Positions 38,285 to 48,075 of a DNA stretch of 64,000 bases are shown piece after piece. Numbering within the stretch: the first letter of the stretch is position 1; each line of letters starts with the position of its first letter. A program made the position numbers and the translations under genes. Origin of the DNA: an uncultured Paracoccaceae bacterium (GTDB lineage: Bacteria; Pseudomonadota; Alphaproteobacteria; Rhodobacterales; Rhodobacteraceae). The stretch spans positions 2,108,001 to 2,172,000 of the forward strand of contig CANLNT010000001.1 in assembly GCA_947492825.1 (NCBI GenBank), given 5' to 3'. The notes below the pieces were generated by a model. It was not told the DNA's origin, did no database searches, and worked only from the letters and a program-made list of their open reading frames with translations.

Positions 38285-39628
38285 ATGGAGACGACGTTTC
38301 TTCTGAACGGAGAGACCGTGACCGCCCAAACCGGTCCGACAACCACACTGCTGGATTGGTTGCGCGACGGGCAAGGCCTGTGCGGCACCAAGGAAGGCTG
38401 CAACGAAGGTGACTGCGGCGCCTGCACCGTCATGATCACTGATACCGACGGCGCCCGTGCGCTGAACGCTTGCATTCTGTTTGTACCGCAATTGGCAGGC
38501 AAGGCGGCGCGCACGGTCGAAGGCATCGCCGCCCCTGATGGCACCCTGCACCCAGTGCAACAGGCGATGGTGGATCACCACGGATCGCAGTGCGGATTTT
38601 GCACACCGGGGTTTGTGGTCAGCATGGCGACCGCGCATTTCAATGGCCGCGCCGATCACGACGATCAGCTTGCGGGCAACCTGTGCCGCTGCACCGGCTA
38701 TGCGCCCATCGTGCGCGCAGCAGAAGCAGCGGCGGACGCCAAAGTGCCCGCGCATATGACTGATGCGCCGGATGATACGGCCGGGAAGATGTCGCTGGAC
38801 GCCTTTGCCGACTGGTACATGGAAAATCCCGATGCGACCCTGATCGCCGGGGCCACGGACGTGGGCCTTTGGGTCACCAAGCAGTTCCGCGATCTAGGCG
38901 ATGTGCAATTCCTGTCGCGCGTCCAAGGGCTGCGCCACAACGTGGCAACGCCGCAGACTTTCCACATCGGCGCAATGGTCCCGATGACAGAGGTGCTGGA
39001 CACCGTGGCCGCCGACTATCCCAGCTATGCTGCGATGATCCGCCGCTATGGGTCGGTCCAGGTCCGCAACGCGGCGACCATCGGCGGCAATATCGCCAAC
39101 GGCTCGCCCATCGGGGACAACCCGCCAGTGCTGATCGCTTTGGACGCCACGCTGCATCTGCGCTGCGGCGACAAGCCACGTGATCTGGCGATTGCTGATT
39201 TCTTTGTGGATTACGGCAAACAAGACCGCGCCCCGGGGGAATTTGTGACCGGGGTAACGATCCCGCGCGGACAGAATGCGCTGCGGGTCTACAAACTGTC
39301 GAAACGGTTCGATCAGGATATCTCTGCCGTGTGTGGGGCGTTGAATGTGACGGTTGCTGATGGTGTTGTGCAATCTGCCCGCATCGCCTTTGGCGGGATG
39401 GCAGGCATTCCCAAGCGGGCCTCTTCGGTCGAATCCTCCCTCATCGGCCAACCCTGGACGCAGGCAACAATCACGGTCGCGGCAGAGGCGATGGCGCAGG
39501 ATTTTACACCGCTCAGCGATATGCGTGCAAGTGCTGCCTACCGGTTGCAGGCCGCGCAAAACATGCTGCACCGCTATTTTGCGGACCTATCAGGTGTTGC
39601 GGTGCAGGTGCGCGAGGTCTCGGCATGA
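38285..39628 (+). CDS. xdhA: Xanthine dehydrogenase small subunit XdhA
   Basis: 447 residues, fusing the iron-sulphur and FAD domains as in bacterial XdhA. The plant-type 2Fe-2S site uses C39, C44, C47 and C63 ([12 protein letters not shown]); the second cluster is in CGFCTPG and LCRCTGY. The FAD domain contains [12 protein letters not shown] and [18 protein letters not shown]. It passes electrons from the molybdenum subunit to NAD. First gene of the xdh-ABC operon; stop overlaps xdhB. Confidence 0.93.
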   Translation: METTFLLNGETVTAQTGPTTTLLDWLRDGQGLCGTKEGCNEGDCGACTVMITDTDGARALNACILFVPQLAGKAARTVEGIAAPDGTLHPVQQAMVDHHGSQCGFCTPGFVVSMATAHFNGRADHDDQLAGNLCRCTGYAPIVRAAEAAADAKVPAHMTDAPDDTAGKMSLDAFADWYMENPDATLIAGATDVGLWVTKQFRDLGDVQFLSRVQGLRHNVATPQTFHIGAMVPMTEVLDTVAADYPSYAAMIRRYGSVQVRNAATIGGNIANGSPIGDNPPVLIALDATLHLRCGDKPRDLAIADFFVDYGKQDRAPGEFVTGVTIPRGQNALRVYKLSKRFDQDISAVCGALNVTVADGVVQSARIAFGGMAGIPKRASSVESSLIGQPWTQATITVAAEAMAQDFTPLSDMRASAAYRLQAAQNMLHRYFADLSGVAVQVREVSA

Positions 39629-42036
39629 GCGTCGGAAAACCGCTGGCTCATGATGCCGCCGCCCTGCATGTGACGGGGGCTGCACGTTACACCGATGACA
39701 TTCCCATGCCCGCCGGTGCACTGCATCTGGCCTTTGGCACCAGCGCTGTGGCCCACGGCAAGATCACTGGGATTGACCTGGCATCCGTGCGCGCAGCGCC
39801 CGGCGTTCGCGCCGTGTTGACGGCCCATGACCTGCCCTATGCCAATGACGTCAGCCCGTCTTCCCATGATGAGCCGCTTTTGGCGACAGATATGGTGCAC
39901 TACCTTGGCCAACCAATTTTTCTGGTGGTGGCCGAGAGCCACCTTGCCGCCCGCCACGCCGCACGTTTGGGCCAGATCGACATTGCGCCGGAAACCCCAA
40001 TCCTAACTGTGGATGAAGCGCTCGCAGCCAACGCACGCTTCGAAGACGGCCCGCGCATCTGGACCAAAGGCGACGTTGATGCAGCCTTGTCAGCTGCGCC
40101 GCACCGCCTGCGAGGCCGGATTGAGATGGGCGGGCAAGAACATTTCTATCTAGAAGGCCAAGCCGCCGCCGCCTTGCCGCAAGAGGGCGGCGATATGGTT
40201 GTGCATAGCTCCACCCAGCACCCAACTGAAATTCAGCACAAAGTGGCCGAGGCGCTTGGCGTGCCGATGCATGGCGTCCGAGTCGAAACCCGGCGTATGG
40301 GCGGCGGCTTTGGCGGCAAGGAAAGCCAGGGCAACGCGCTGGCCGTGGCTTGCGCCGTCGCCGCACGATTGACCGGGCGGCCCTGCAAGATGCGGTATGA
40401 CCGCGACGACGATATGATGATCACCGGCAAGCGCCACGATTTTCGTATCGACTATGACGTCGGGTTCGACGATGCGGGCCGTGTGTTGGGTGTTGACTTC
40501 ACCCAAGCCACCCGCTGTGGCTGGGCGATGGACCTGTCCTTGCCCGTGGCCGACCGCGCAATGCTGCATGCCGACAACGCTTATAATCTGCCTAGCTGCC
40601 GGATCACGTCGCACCGACTGCGGACAAACACCCAAAGTGCCACCGCCTATCGCGGGTTTGGCGGACCGCAGGGGGTTTTGGGGATCGAGCGGGTGATGGA
40701 CGAAGTGGCCCATGCCACCGGGTTGGACCCGGTCAAGGTGCGGCAGGCGAACTACTATCCGGCGATGGTGGATGGGGGGCCAGCCCCGTCGCCATTGACG
40801 CATGGACCAATGGCGCATCAAACGGCGACCCCCCGGGATATTTCTGGCCAGAAGAAGACAGGACGCGGCACCCGGTTTGGCGGGGCGCATTCACCAAAGG
40901 CCACGGTGGCGACCACGCCCTATGGCATGGAAGTGACCGACTTCATCCTGCACGAGATGACAGAGGCGCTGTTGGTGACAGCCGACTACGCCAAGCGGTG
41001 TGACGCGATTGCGAGTTGGAACGCGCAGAACGACATCCTCAAAAAGGGCATTGGGTTCAGCCCGGTCAAATTCGGCATTTCTTTTACATTGACCCATCTC
41101 AATCAGGCGGGCGCGTTGGTGCATGTCTATCAGGACGGCTCTGTCCATATGAACCACGGCGGCACCGAGATGGGCCAGGGCCTGTTCCAGAAGGTGGCGC
41201 AGGTCGCCGCGGCGCGCTTTGGGATCGACGTGGCCGCGGTCAAGATCTCTGCCACGGACACTGCAAAGGTGCCCAATACCTCGGCCACCGCGGCCTCTTC
41301 GGGGTCGGATTTGAACGGCATGGCGGTTGCGGCGGCCTGCGACACGATCCGCGACCGGATCGCTGGCTGCCTTGCTAAGCTGCATCAGTCACGGGTTGAG
41401 GAAATCCAGTTTGCCGATGGCATGGTGCGGGTGGGTGTGACCCGGATGACCTTTGCTGAAGCCGCAAAGCTGGCCTATGAAAATCGTGTCAGCCTGTCTG
41501 CAACCGGATTCTATAAGACCCCCGACCTGCAATGGGACCGGATCAAGGGTCAGGGGCGTCCATTCTTCTACTTTGCCCAAGGCGCTGCCCTGACTGAAGT
41601 AGTAATCGACACATTGACCGGCGAAAACCGCATTCTGCGCGCCGACATTCTGCATGACGCCGGGGCCTCACTTAATCCTGCGCTGGATATCGGCCAGGTC
41701 GAGGGCGGCTATGTCCAAGGTGCCGGATGGCTCACCACCGAAGAGCTTGTTTGGGACGAAACGGGCCGTCTGAGGACCCATGCGCCGTCGACCTACAAGA
41801 TCCCCGCCTGCGGCGACCGGCCCGACATCTTCAATGTGGCACTTTGGGACGCCCCCAACCCTGCACAGACGATTTATCGGTCCAAGGCAGTGGGGGAGCC
41901 GCCGTTCATGCTGGGGATTTCGGCCCATCTGGCACTGTCGGATGCTGTCGCGGCCTGTGGCGACAGCTATCCCGATCTGCAGGCCCCCGCCACGGCGGAA
42001 GAAGTCCTTGCTGCGATTGCAAGAGCGCGGCAATGA
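39625..42036 (+). CDS. xdhB: Xanthine dehydrogenase molybdenum subunit XdhB
   Basis: 803 residues. Molybdopterin-binding blocks are present: [43 protein letters not shown] and the C-terminal [15 protein letters not shown] with the catalytic glutamate. It hydroxylates hypoxanthine and xanthine towards urate. Oddity: between NYYPA and TTPYG, adjacent or nearly so in relatives, there is an in-frame insertion of about 49 residues (381-429; 40765-40911) rich in G, P, T and carrying a copy of the dispersed repeat core. ATGA overlaps on both sides tie it to xdhA and xdhC. Confidence 0.93.
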   Translation: MSVGKPLAHDAAALHVTGAARYTDDIPMPAGALHLAFGTSAVAHGKITGIDLASVRAAPGVRAVLTAHDLPYANDVSPSSHDEPLLATDMVHYLGQPIFLVVAESHLAARHAARLGQIDIAPETPILTVDEALAANARFEDGPRIWTKGDVDAALSAAPHRLRGRIEMGGQEHFYLEGQAAAALPQEGGDMVVHSSTQHPTEIQHKVAEALGVPMHGVRVETRRMGGGFGGKESQGNALAVACAVAARLTGRPCKMRYDRDDDMMITGKRHDFRIDYDVGFDDAGRVLGVDFTQATRCGWAMDLSLPVADRAMLHADNAYNLPSCRITSHRLRTNTQSATAYRGFGGPQGVLGIERVMDEVAHATGLDPVKVRQANYYPAMVDGGPAPSPLTHGPMAHQTATPRDISGQKKTGRGTRFGGAHSPKATVATTPYGMEVTDFILHEMTEALLVTADYAKRCDAIASWNAQNDILKKGIGFSPVKFGISFTLTHLNQAGALVHVYQDGSVHMNHGGTEMGQGLFQKVAQVAAARFGIDVAAVKISATDTAKVPNTSATAASSGSDLNGMAVAAACDTIRDRIAGCLAKLHQSRVEEIQFADGMVRVGVTRMTFAEAAKLAYENRVSLSATGFYKTPDLQWDRIKGQGRPFFYFAQGAALTEVVIDTLTGENRILRADILHDAGASLNPALDIGQVEGGYVQGAGWLTTEELVWDETGRLRTHAPSTYKIPACGDRPDIFNVALWDAPNPAQTIYRSKAVGEPPFMLGISAHLALSDAVAACGDSYPDLQAPATAEEVLAAIARARQ
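40834..40862 (+). repeat. Dispersed repeat core inside xdhB
   Basis: CGGGATATTTCTGGCCAGAA followed by GAAGACAGG matches the core of the repeat copies at 26933 and 44373, without their GGAGCCTC left end. It is in frame within xdhB and encodes [10 protein letters not shown], in the middle of a family-atypical insertion (residues 381-429). Confidence 0.6.
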
Positions 42037-42779
42037 GCGCGATCCGCATCACCATCACCCGCACGGTCGGGTCCGCCCCGCGCGATGCTGGCACGCAAAT
42101 GCTGGTCCGGGCGGATCGAACCACCGGCACCATTGGCGGCGGCGCGCTGGAATGGGACGCAATGGCCCGTGCCCGGCAGATGTTGCGAGATGGTCAAACC
42201 CGACATACGGAAACCGTGGCCCTTGGGCCCGCGTTGGGCCAGTGCTGCGGCGGATCAGTCTCACTGCGGTATGAGGTGGCGATAGAACTGACAGATGCAC
42301 CGCGCAAGCCGCTATGGATTTACGGCGCAGGCCATGTGGGCCGGGCGCTGGTCGGCGTCATGGCTCCGCTGCCCGACTGGGCGATCACATGGGTGGATAC
42401 CGCCGCAGACCGGTTCCCTGACCTGCCCCAAGGTGTGACGCAACTGGTTGCGGTCGACCCTGCTCGCAGTGTGGTCCATGCGCCGCGTGATGCCCATCAC
42501 CTGATCTTGACCTACAGCCATCAGATCGACCTTGATCTGTGCCACGCCCTCTTGTCGCACGGCTTTGCCTCTGCGGGCCTGATCGGGTCGGCCACCAAAT
42601 GGGCGCGGTTCAAATCGCGGCTGTCTGCATTGGGCCACGCGCAAGCAGATATCCTGCGCATCGCCTGCCCGATTGGCGACCCGGCAGTGGGCAAACACCC
42701 GCGAGCCCTTGCTATCGGTGTGGCAATGGCGATGCTGACGGGTGGGAAACGGGCAATGTCGGGGGACAAGGCGGGATGA
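42033..42779 (+). CDS. xdhC: XdhC, xanthine dehydrogenase maturation protein
   Basis: 248 residues from the ATG overlapping the xdhB stop. VGSAPRDAGTQMLV, GTIGGGALEW and the CCGGSVSL motif belong to the N-terminal XdhC/CoxI domain; the C-terminal half is a Rossmann-like domain with WIYGAGHVGRALVG and GLIGSATKWARFKSRL. XdhC binds and sulphurates the molybdenum cofactor and inserts it into XdhB. Coupled by ATGA to the ABC ATPase gene downstream. Confidence 0.92.
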   Translation: MSAIRITITRTVGSAPRDAGTQMLVRADRTTGTIGGGALEWDAMARARQMLRDGQTRHTETVALGPALGQCCGGSVSLRYEVAIELTDAPRKPLWIYGAGHVGRALVGVMAPLPDWAITWVDTAADRFPDLPQGVTQLVAVDPARSVVHAPRDAHHLILTYSHQIDLDLCHALLSHGFASAGLIGSATKWARFKSRLSALGHAQADILRIACPIGDPAVGKHPRALAIGVAMAMLTGGKRAMSGDKAG

Positions 42780-44299
42780 GCGACGTGTTGCTGGATTTGC
42801 AAGGCCTGACCAAGGCCTACCCCGGGGTGATTGCCAACAAGGACGTCTCTTTTCAGATTGGGCGCGGCGAGATTCATGCTTTGCTGGGCGAAAATGGTGC
42901 AGGCAAATCTACATTGGTCAAGACCATCTATGGGCTGGTGAAGCCCGACAGCGGTGCCATGTCCATGAACGGTACAGGCTTTACTCCGGCAGAGCCGCGT
43001 GCGGCCCGTGCAGCTGGTGTCGCGATGGTTTTTCAGCATTTTTCGCTTTTTGATGCGCTCAGCGTTGCAGAGAATATCGCCCTTGGCATGGAAAGCCCGC
43101 CCCGGATGCAAGAACTGGCCGCCCGCGTGCGGGCTGTTTCGGATCAATACGGGCTTCCGCTCGACCCCGACCGGACCGTAGGTGATCTGTCTGCGGGCGA
43201 ACGGCAGCGGGTCGAGATCATTCGGTGCCTGCTGCAAGACCCCAAGCTGTTAATTATGGACGAACCCACCAGCGTGCTGACCCCGCAAGAGGTCGATATC
43301 CTGTTTGAAACCCTGCGCAAATTGCGCAGCGAGGGTACCTCGATCCTCTATATATCGCACAAGCTGGAAGAGATCCGCAGCTTGTGTGAAGCCGCGACGA
43401 TCTTGCGATTAGGCGAAGTTGTCGGGTCCTGCGATCCTCGCGCCACTTCGGCCCGTGACATGGCAGAATTGATGGTGGGTCAGGTGTTGCATGTGCCTGA
43501 AAAGGCAAAAAAACCACAAGGGGACGTGGTGCTGGAACTGACCGCACTCAGCGCGCCTGCGCCGCATCAGTTTGGCACCGCATTGCGCGATATCTCGATC
43601 AATGTGCAGGCGGGCGAAGTTCTGGGCATCGGTGGTGTTGCGGGTAACGGTCAGGACGAGTTGGTCGCAGCGTTGTCGGGCGAAATGAAGACCAAAACCG
43701 GCATGATCCGGTTTGCCGGGCAGGACATGGGACTGTTGCCGGTCAACGTCCGGCGCGGCATGGGACTTTTGGCAGCACCCGAGGAACGCATGGGCCATGC
43801 AGCAGCACCCGATATGAGCCTGACTGAGAACGCGCTGATGACAGGTGCGGTGCGCAAAGGGTTGGACCAGCGCGGTTTTATCCGTTGGGACCGGGCCAAG
43901 GCCTTTGCGGCAGAGGTGATTGCCGCATTTGACGTGCGCACACCCAGCACCGAAAACGCGGCGCGGTCATTGTCGGGCGGAAACTTGCAGAAATTCGTCA
44001 TCGGGCGCGAGATCATGCAGGACCCGCGCGTGCTGGTGATCAATCAGCCGACATGGGGCGTCGATGCCTCTGCCGCTGCGGCTATCCGGCAAGCGCTGCT
44101 GGATCTGGCCGCCAAAGGGTCGGCGGTGATCTGCATCAGCCAGGACCTTGATGAGTTGATGGAGATCTCTGACCGGTTTTGTGCGCTGAACGAGGGGCGT
44201 TTGTCACCACCCCGCCCCGCGCAAGGGCTGAGCGTGGAAGAGATTGGGCTGATGCTGGGTGGTGCCCATGATATGGAGGTGGCGCATGTTGATGGCTGA
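42776..44299 (+). CDS. BMP-type ABC importer, ATP-binding protein (two NBDs)
   Basis: 507 residues from the ATG overlapping the xdhC stop. The first nucleotide-binding domain is intact: Walker A GENGAGKST (38-46), signature DLSAGERQ, Walker B LLIMDEPTS. The second is degenerate, with GVAGNGQDEL in place of Walker A and VLVINQPTWGVD in place of the DEP Walker B; SLSGGNLQK is kept. This is the usual arrangement in ribose/nucleoside-type importers (RbsA, YufO). Linkage to xdhABC suggests purine nucleosides or bases as cargo. Confidence 0.9.
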   Translation: MSDVLLDLQGLTKAYPGVIANKDVSFQIGRGEIHALLGENGAGKSTLVKTIYGLVKPDSGAMSMNGTGFTPAEPRAARAAGVAMVFQHFSLFDALSVAENIALGMESPPRMQELAARVRAVSDQYGLPLDPDRTVGDLSAGERQRVEIIRCLLQDPKLLIMDEPTSVLTPQEVDILFETLRKLRSEGTSILYISHKLEEIRSLCEAATILRLGEVVGSCDPRATSARDMAELMVGQVLHVPEKAKKPQGDVVLELTALSAPAPHQFGTALRDISINVQAGEVLGIGGVAGNGQDELVAALSGEMKTKTGMIRFAGQDMGLLPVNVRRGMGLLAAPEERMGHAAAPDMSLTENALMTGAVRKGLDQRGFIRWDRAKAFAAEVIAAFDVRTPSTENAARSLSGGNLQKFVIGREIMQDPRVLVINQPTWGVDASAAAAIRQALLDLAAKGSAVICISQDLDELMEISDRFCALNEGRLSPPRPAQGLSVEEIGLMLGGAHDMEVAHVDG

Positions 44300-44372
44300 G
44301 ATTGCGCGCAAGCGCGCCGCATGCTGCGGGCGGGCCGCCCCGTTGCGAGCGGCGGTTCCGGTTGTTGGCTCA

Positions 44373-44416
44373 GGAGCCTCTGGCGGGGATTCTTCTGGCC
44401 AGAAGAAGCTGGGGAC
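44373..44416 (+). repeat. 44-nt dispersed repeat, copy 2
   Basis: Begins GGAGCCTCTGGCGGGGATTC, holds the TGGCCAGAAGAAGC core and ends GGGGAC, 6 bases before the permease ATG. It is 40/44 identical to the minus-strand copy at 26933-26976. It occupies the only sizeable gap (44300-44422) inside the xdh-ABC operon. Confidence 0.75.
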
Positions 44417-44422
44417 TCGGCC

Positions 44423-45505
44423 ATGATCGCCCTCGAGAAACGCCCGCAACCCAGTCAGCGCTGGATCTTTCTGGCACCACTGCTGGCGGTCATTCTGACG
44501 ATGATTTTTGGCGGCATTCTGTTTGCCGCACTTGGCAAAAACCCATTGGTGGTGATCCGCACGATTTTCTATGACCCGCTGTTTTCGCAGAATGCCTGGT
44601 TCTATCGTCCCGAGATTCTGATTAAGGGCGGCCCCCTTGTGCTGCTGGCCATCGGGCTGAGTTTCGGGTTCCGCGCGGGCATCTGGAACATCGGGGCCGA
44701 GGGGCAGTACATCGTCGGGGCGATCTGCGGGGCGGCAGCGGGACTGGCGCTTTATCCTGCCGAGACGCGGTTAATCTTTCCGCTGATGGTGCTGGCCGGC
44801 GCGCTGGGTGGCTGGGCCTGGGCGATGATCCCTGCGGTATTGCGGGTGCGGTTTGGCACCAATGAAATCCTTGTCAGCCTGATGCTGGTCTATGTGGCCG
44901 AACAATTGCTGGCGACCATGGCGCTGGGGGCCATGCGCAACCCTGAAGGCATGGGATTTCCCGGCAGCCGCAACCTGAGCCAATGGCCTGCGGCCGCCAA
45001 CAAAGAGCTGATCGCAGGTAGCGGCATGCACTGGGGCGTGGTCGCGGCCTTTATCGCGGTGATCTTTGCCTATGTGGTACTGGCGCGGCACAGGTTTGGA
45101 TTTCAGGTTCGGCTATCTGGTCAGGCCCCGCGTGCGGCGCGCTTTGCAGGCGTCAATCCCGGTCAGATGATCCTGATCTGTATGGGGATTTCCGGCGCCT
45201 TGGCGGGACTCGCAGGGCTCTTTGAGGTTGCCGGCCCCTCGGGTCAGATCAGTATTGATTTCAACGTGGGCTATGGCTTTACCGCGATTATCGTGGCGTT
45301 TCTGGGCCGGTTGCATCCGGTTGGCATCCTGCTGGCGGGCGGGCTGATGGCGCTCACTTACGTGGGCGGCGGCATTGCGCAAAGCCAGCTGGGCCTGCCC
45401 GTGGCCGCGATCCAGCTGCTGCAGGGGATGCTGCTGTTTTTCCTGTTGGCGGTGGATGTGCTGACGAACTACCGGCTTCGGGTCGGCGTGGGAGAGGCGG
45501 CATGA
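44423..45505 (+). CDS. BMP-type ABC importer, permease 1
   Basis: 360 residues from the ATG at 44423. The frame is open from 44321, but that extension (arginine-, cysteine- and tryptophan-rich) is the translated dispersed repeat and its surroundings rather than permease sequence. About nine transmembrane helices; NIGAEGQYIVGAI and FLGRLHPVGILLAGGLMALTYVGG are typical of the branched-chain/BPD_transp_2 permeases of nucleoside importers (YufP/NupB). Stop overlaps the small membrane protein gene. Confidence 0.88.
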   Translation: MIALEKRPQPSQRWIFLAPLLAVILTMIFGGILFAALGKNPLVVIRTIFYDPLFSQNAWFYRPEILIKGGPLVLLAIGLSFGFRAGIWNIGAEGQYIVGAICGAAAGLALYPAETRLIFPLMVLAGALGGWAWAMIPAVLRVRFGTNEILVSLMLVYVAEQLLATMALGAMRNPEGMGFPGSRNLSQWPAAANKELIAGSGMHWGVVAAFIAVIFAYVVLARHRFGFQVRLSGQAPRAARFAGVNPGQMILICMGISGALAGLAGLFEVAGPSGQISIDFNVGYGFTAIIVAFLGRLHPVGILLAGGLMALTYVGGGIAQSQLGLPVAAIQLLQGMLLFFLLAVDVLTNYRLRVGVGEAA

Positions 45506-45822
45506 CCGGTCACTTATCTCTGATCCGATGGGCTCTTATGGGGGCTTTCTTGGGATGGGGCGCATCGTTTGCGCTGATGTTCCTGCCTTGGGGGTGGTGG
45601 CTGCTTGCCATCATTCTCGTTCCCTCAATCGCGGTTCATTTGTTCTTTTTCGGGACTGTCTGGGTCTTCCAAAGGCTGGCGCGGGAACACGACCAACCAG
45701 ACCACGAAACTACACAAATGGGTTGGCGAGATGCTGTTGCTTTTTGGTTGTGTTTCGTTTCGGCCGGAGCGTGGAACGGTGGGTTCTCCGAGCTTTCGCG
45801 CATTTACGAGGAATTGACCTGA
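45502..45822 (+). CDS. Small membrane protein within ABC importer operon
   Basis: 106 residues with two strong hydrophobic segments near the N-terminus (ALMGAFLGWGASFALMFL; WWLLAIILVPSIAVHLFFFG) and a weaker one in the C-terminal third. It overlaps permease 1 (ATGA) and permease 2 (TGATG), so it is made with the transporter. No family recognised. Its codon use looks less GC-biased than the permeases, hinting at later insertion. It could be an accessory transporter subunit or an unrelated passenger. Confidence 0.6.
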   Translation: MTGHLSLIRWALMGAFLGWGASFALMFLPWGWWLLAIILVPSIAVHLFFFGTVWVFQRLAREHDQPDHETTQMGWRDAVAFWLCFVSAGAWNGGFSELSRIYEELT

Positions 45823-46736
45823 TGGACCTCTCCGCAATCAACCCGATCCTGCTGCTCGCCTCGCTGATGGTCGCCGCAACTCCGATTCTGCTCGCCGCCG
45901 CCGGAGAACTTGTCGTCGAACGCGCAGGCGTGCTGAACCTTGGTGTCGAGGGCATGATGATCGTTGGTGCAATCAGCGGGTTTAGCATCGCGGTGAGTAC
46001 CGGGTCACCTTGGCTGGGCTTCATCAGCGCCGCCGTGGGGGGCGCGTTGCTCAGCTTGCTCTTTGGCATCCTCACCCAGTATTTCCTGTCCAATCAGGTG
46101 GCGACCGGCCTTGCGCTGACGCTCTTTGGCTTGGGGCTGTCGGCGCTCATGGGGCAAGGCTACATCGGCATCAAAGCGCCCAGCTTTCCCGACTGGCACA
46201 TCCCGCTGTTGGGCGACATCCCCGTTATCGGAGAGATCGTGTTCCAGCATGACCCGATGGTCTATGTCGGGCTGCTGATTGTCGCGGGCGTCTGGGCCTT
46301 TTTGAAATACAGCCGCGCGGGATTGATCCTGCGGGCTGTTGGCGAAAACCACGACGCAGCACATGCGCTGGGCTATCACGTGATCCGCGTGCGGCTGTTG
46401 GCGATCATGTTCGGTGGGGCCTGTGCCGGGCTTGGCGGCGCCTATCTTAGCCTTGTGCGGGTGCCACAATGGACCGAAGGCATGACCGCCGGTGCAGGCT
46501 GGATCGCACTAGCCATCGTGGTCTTTGCAAGCTGGAAACCGGGGAGGCTTTTGCTGGGTGCTTATCTCTTTGGCGGTGTGACTGTTTTACAGTTGAACCT
46601 GCAGGCCGCGGGCCTTGCGATCCCGGTCGAGTACCTTTCCATGTCGCCCTACATTGCCACCATCGTCGTTCTGGTCATTATGTCGGCTGGACGCGCGCCC
46701 GGATCACTGGGGCGAATCTTTCACGCCGCGCGCTAG
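45822..46736 (+). CDS. BMP-type ABC importer, permease 2
   Basis: 304 residues from the ATG that overlaps the stop of the small membrane protein. LAAAGELVVERAGVLNLGVEGMMIVGAI near the N-terminus and the eight to nine helices mark the second permease (YufQ/NupC-like). GGACAGLGGAYLSLVRVPQWTEGMTAGAGWIALAIVVFA is the conserved coupling region. It forms a heterodimer with permease 1. Confidence 0.9.
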   Translation: MDLSAINPILLLASLMVAATPILLAAAGELVVERAGVLNLGVEGMMIVGAISGFSIAVSTGSPWLGFISAAVGGALLSLLFGILTQYFLSNQVATGLALTLFGLGLSALMGQGYIGIKAPSFPDWHIPLLGDIPVIGEIVFQHDPMVYVGLLIVAGVWAFLKYSRAGLILRAVGENHDAAHALGYHVIRVRLLAIMFGGACAGLGGAYLSLVRVPQWTEGMTAGAGWIALAIVVFASWKPGRLLLGAYLFGGVTVLQLNLQAAGLAIPVEYLSMSPYIATIVVLVIMSAGRAPGSLGRIFHAAR

Positions 46737-46782
46737 CGGTCAAAAACCGGGGTGGGACCCGGATCCAACAAACGGGAGAACC

Positions 46783-47871
46783 ATGTTGAAACGTAGAAAT
46801 CTGCTTACCACTGCTGCCCTTGCCAGCGCTCTGGCCGTCACCGGCCTGCCCGCCTTTGCGGACGGCCACGAGCCTCTGAAAGTCGGCTTTGTCTATGTCG
46901 GCCCTGTGGGCGACGGCGGCTGGACCTATGAACACGACCAGGGCCGTCTGGCCGTGGAAGAGGCTTTTGGCGACAAGGTTGAAACCGTCTTTGTCGAGAG
47001 CGTGCCAGAAGGTCCCGATTCAGAGCGTGTGATGACGCAAATGGCGCTCGATGGCGCTGACCTGATCTTTACCACATCCTTTGGCTACATGGACCCGACG
47101 ATCAACGTCGCAGCCAAGTTCCCGGACGTGAAGTTCGAGCACGCCACCGGCTATAAGACCGCCGATAATGTCAGCGTCTATTCTGCTCGCTTCTACGAAG
47201 GCCGCGCCGTGCAGGGCCACATCGCGGGCAAGATGACCGAAAGCAACATCGTGGGCTACATCGCCTCTGTGCCGATCCCCGAAGTGATCCGCGGCATCAA
47301 CTCTGCCTATCTGCACGCCAAAGCCGTCAACCCCGATGTGGAATTCAAGATCGTCTGGGTCTTTGAATGGTTCAACCCAGCCAAAGAAGCAGACGCCGCA
47401 AGCGTGCTGATCGAACAGGGTGCGGACATCATCCTGCAACACACCGATTCCACAGCACCCCTTGCAGCCGCGGAAGAGGCTGGCGTGTTGGGCTTTGGTC
47501 AGGCATCTGACATGGCCGCCTACAAGGACACGTCGCGTATCGGGTCCATTATCGACAACTGGGCGCCCTACTACATTGCACGCACGCAGGCCGTCATGGA
47601 TGGCACATGGGAAAGCGTGAACACATGGGACGGCATGGACACCGGCATGGTGAAAATGGGCGAGATGACCGACAAGATCCCGGCTGACATTCAGGCCGAG
47701 GCCGAGGCCATGGCCGCCGCCATTGCAGCAGGTGAGTACAAGCCCTTTACCGGTCCGATCAACAAGCAAGACGGCAGCGTCTGGCTGGCTGAAGGCGAGA
47801 CCGCCGATGATGGCGCGCTGGCTGGCCTGAACTTTTATGTCGAAGGCATCGTGGGCGACATCCCGCAGTAA
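46783..47871 (+). CDS. BMP-family substrate-binding protein of ABC importer
   Basis: 362 residues from the ATG with GGGAGAACC in front; the longer open frame overlaps permease 2. A signal peptide (MLKRRNLLTTAALASALAV, cleavage near AFA/DG) exports it. LKVGFVYVGPVGDGGWTYEHDQGR is the BMP (basic membrane protein) family start; relatives such as PnrA and TmpC bind purine nucleosides. There is no lipobox, so it is a soluble periplasmic protein. Together with xdhABC it supports purine uptake. Terminator follows. Confidence 0.88.
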   Translation: MLKRRNLLTTAALASALAVTGLPAFADGHEPLKVGFVYVGPVGDGGWTYEHDQGRLAVEEAFGDKVETVFVESVPEGPDSERVMTQMALDGADLIFTTSFGYMDPTINVAAKFPDVKFEHATGYKTADNVSVYSARFYEGRAVQGHIAGKMTESNIVGYIASVPIPEVIRGINSAYLHAKAVNPDVEFKIVWVFEWFNPAKEADAASVLIEQGADIILQHTDSTAPLAAAEEAGVLGFGQASDMAAYKDTSRIGSIIDNWAPYYIARTQAVMDGTWESVNTWDGMDTGMVKMGEMTDKIPADIQAEAEAMAAAIAAGEYKPFTGPINKQDGSVWLAEGETADDGALAGLNFYVEGIVGDIPQ

Positions 47872-47890
47872 GCATTCGCCTCAGCACATC

Positions 47891-47924
47891 AAAGGCCCGC
47901 TTTCGCAGGATGGCGGGCCTTTTT
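47891..47924 (+). terminator. Terminator of the xdh-ABC operon
   Basis: Perfect 9 bp stem AAGGCCCGC ... GCGGGCCTT with a 12-base loop, followed by Ts, 20 bases after the stop of the binding-protein gene. Confidence 0.85.
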
Positions 47925-48010
47925 GCGTTGATTGTCCACGGTGCCGCAACAATCAGCGGTGAAACACTCTTTCCCTTACGTTACGGGTGCAAATCGCGTT
48001 CGTTTCCCCC

Positions 48011-48029
48011 TTGTGGCGAAATTGTGGCG
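48011..48029 (+). promoter_or_regulatory. Direct repeat TTGTGGCG, 11 bp period
   Basis: TTGTGGCG occurs at 48011-48018 and 48022-48029, one helical turn apart, upstream of a possible -10 (TATAGT near 48052) of the gene at 48076. Such phasing suits a regulator binding tandem half-sites. Confidence 0.35.
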
Positions 48030-48075
48030 CATTTATGTTCAGCACGTGTTTTATAGTGTGTGAGTTGGACAGTTT

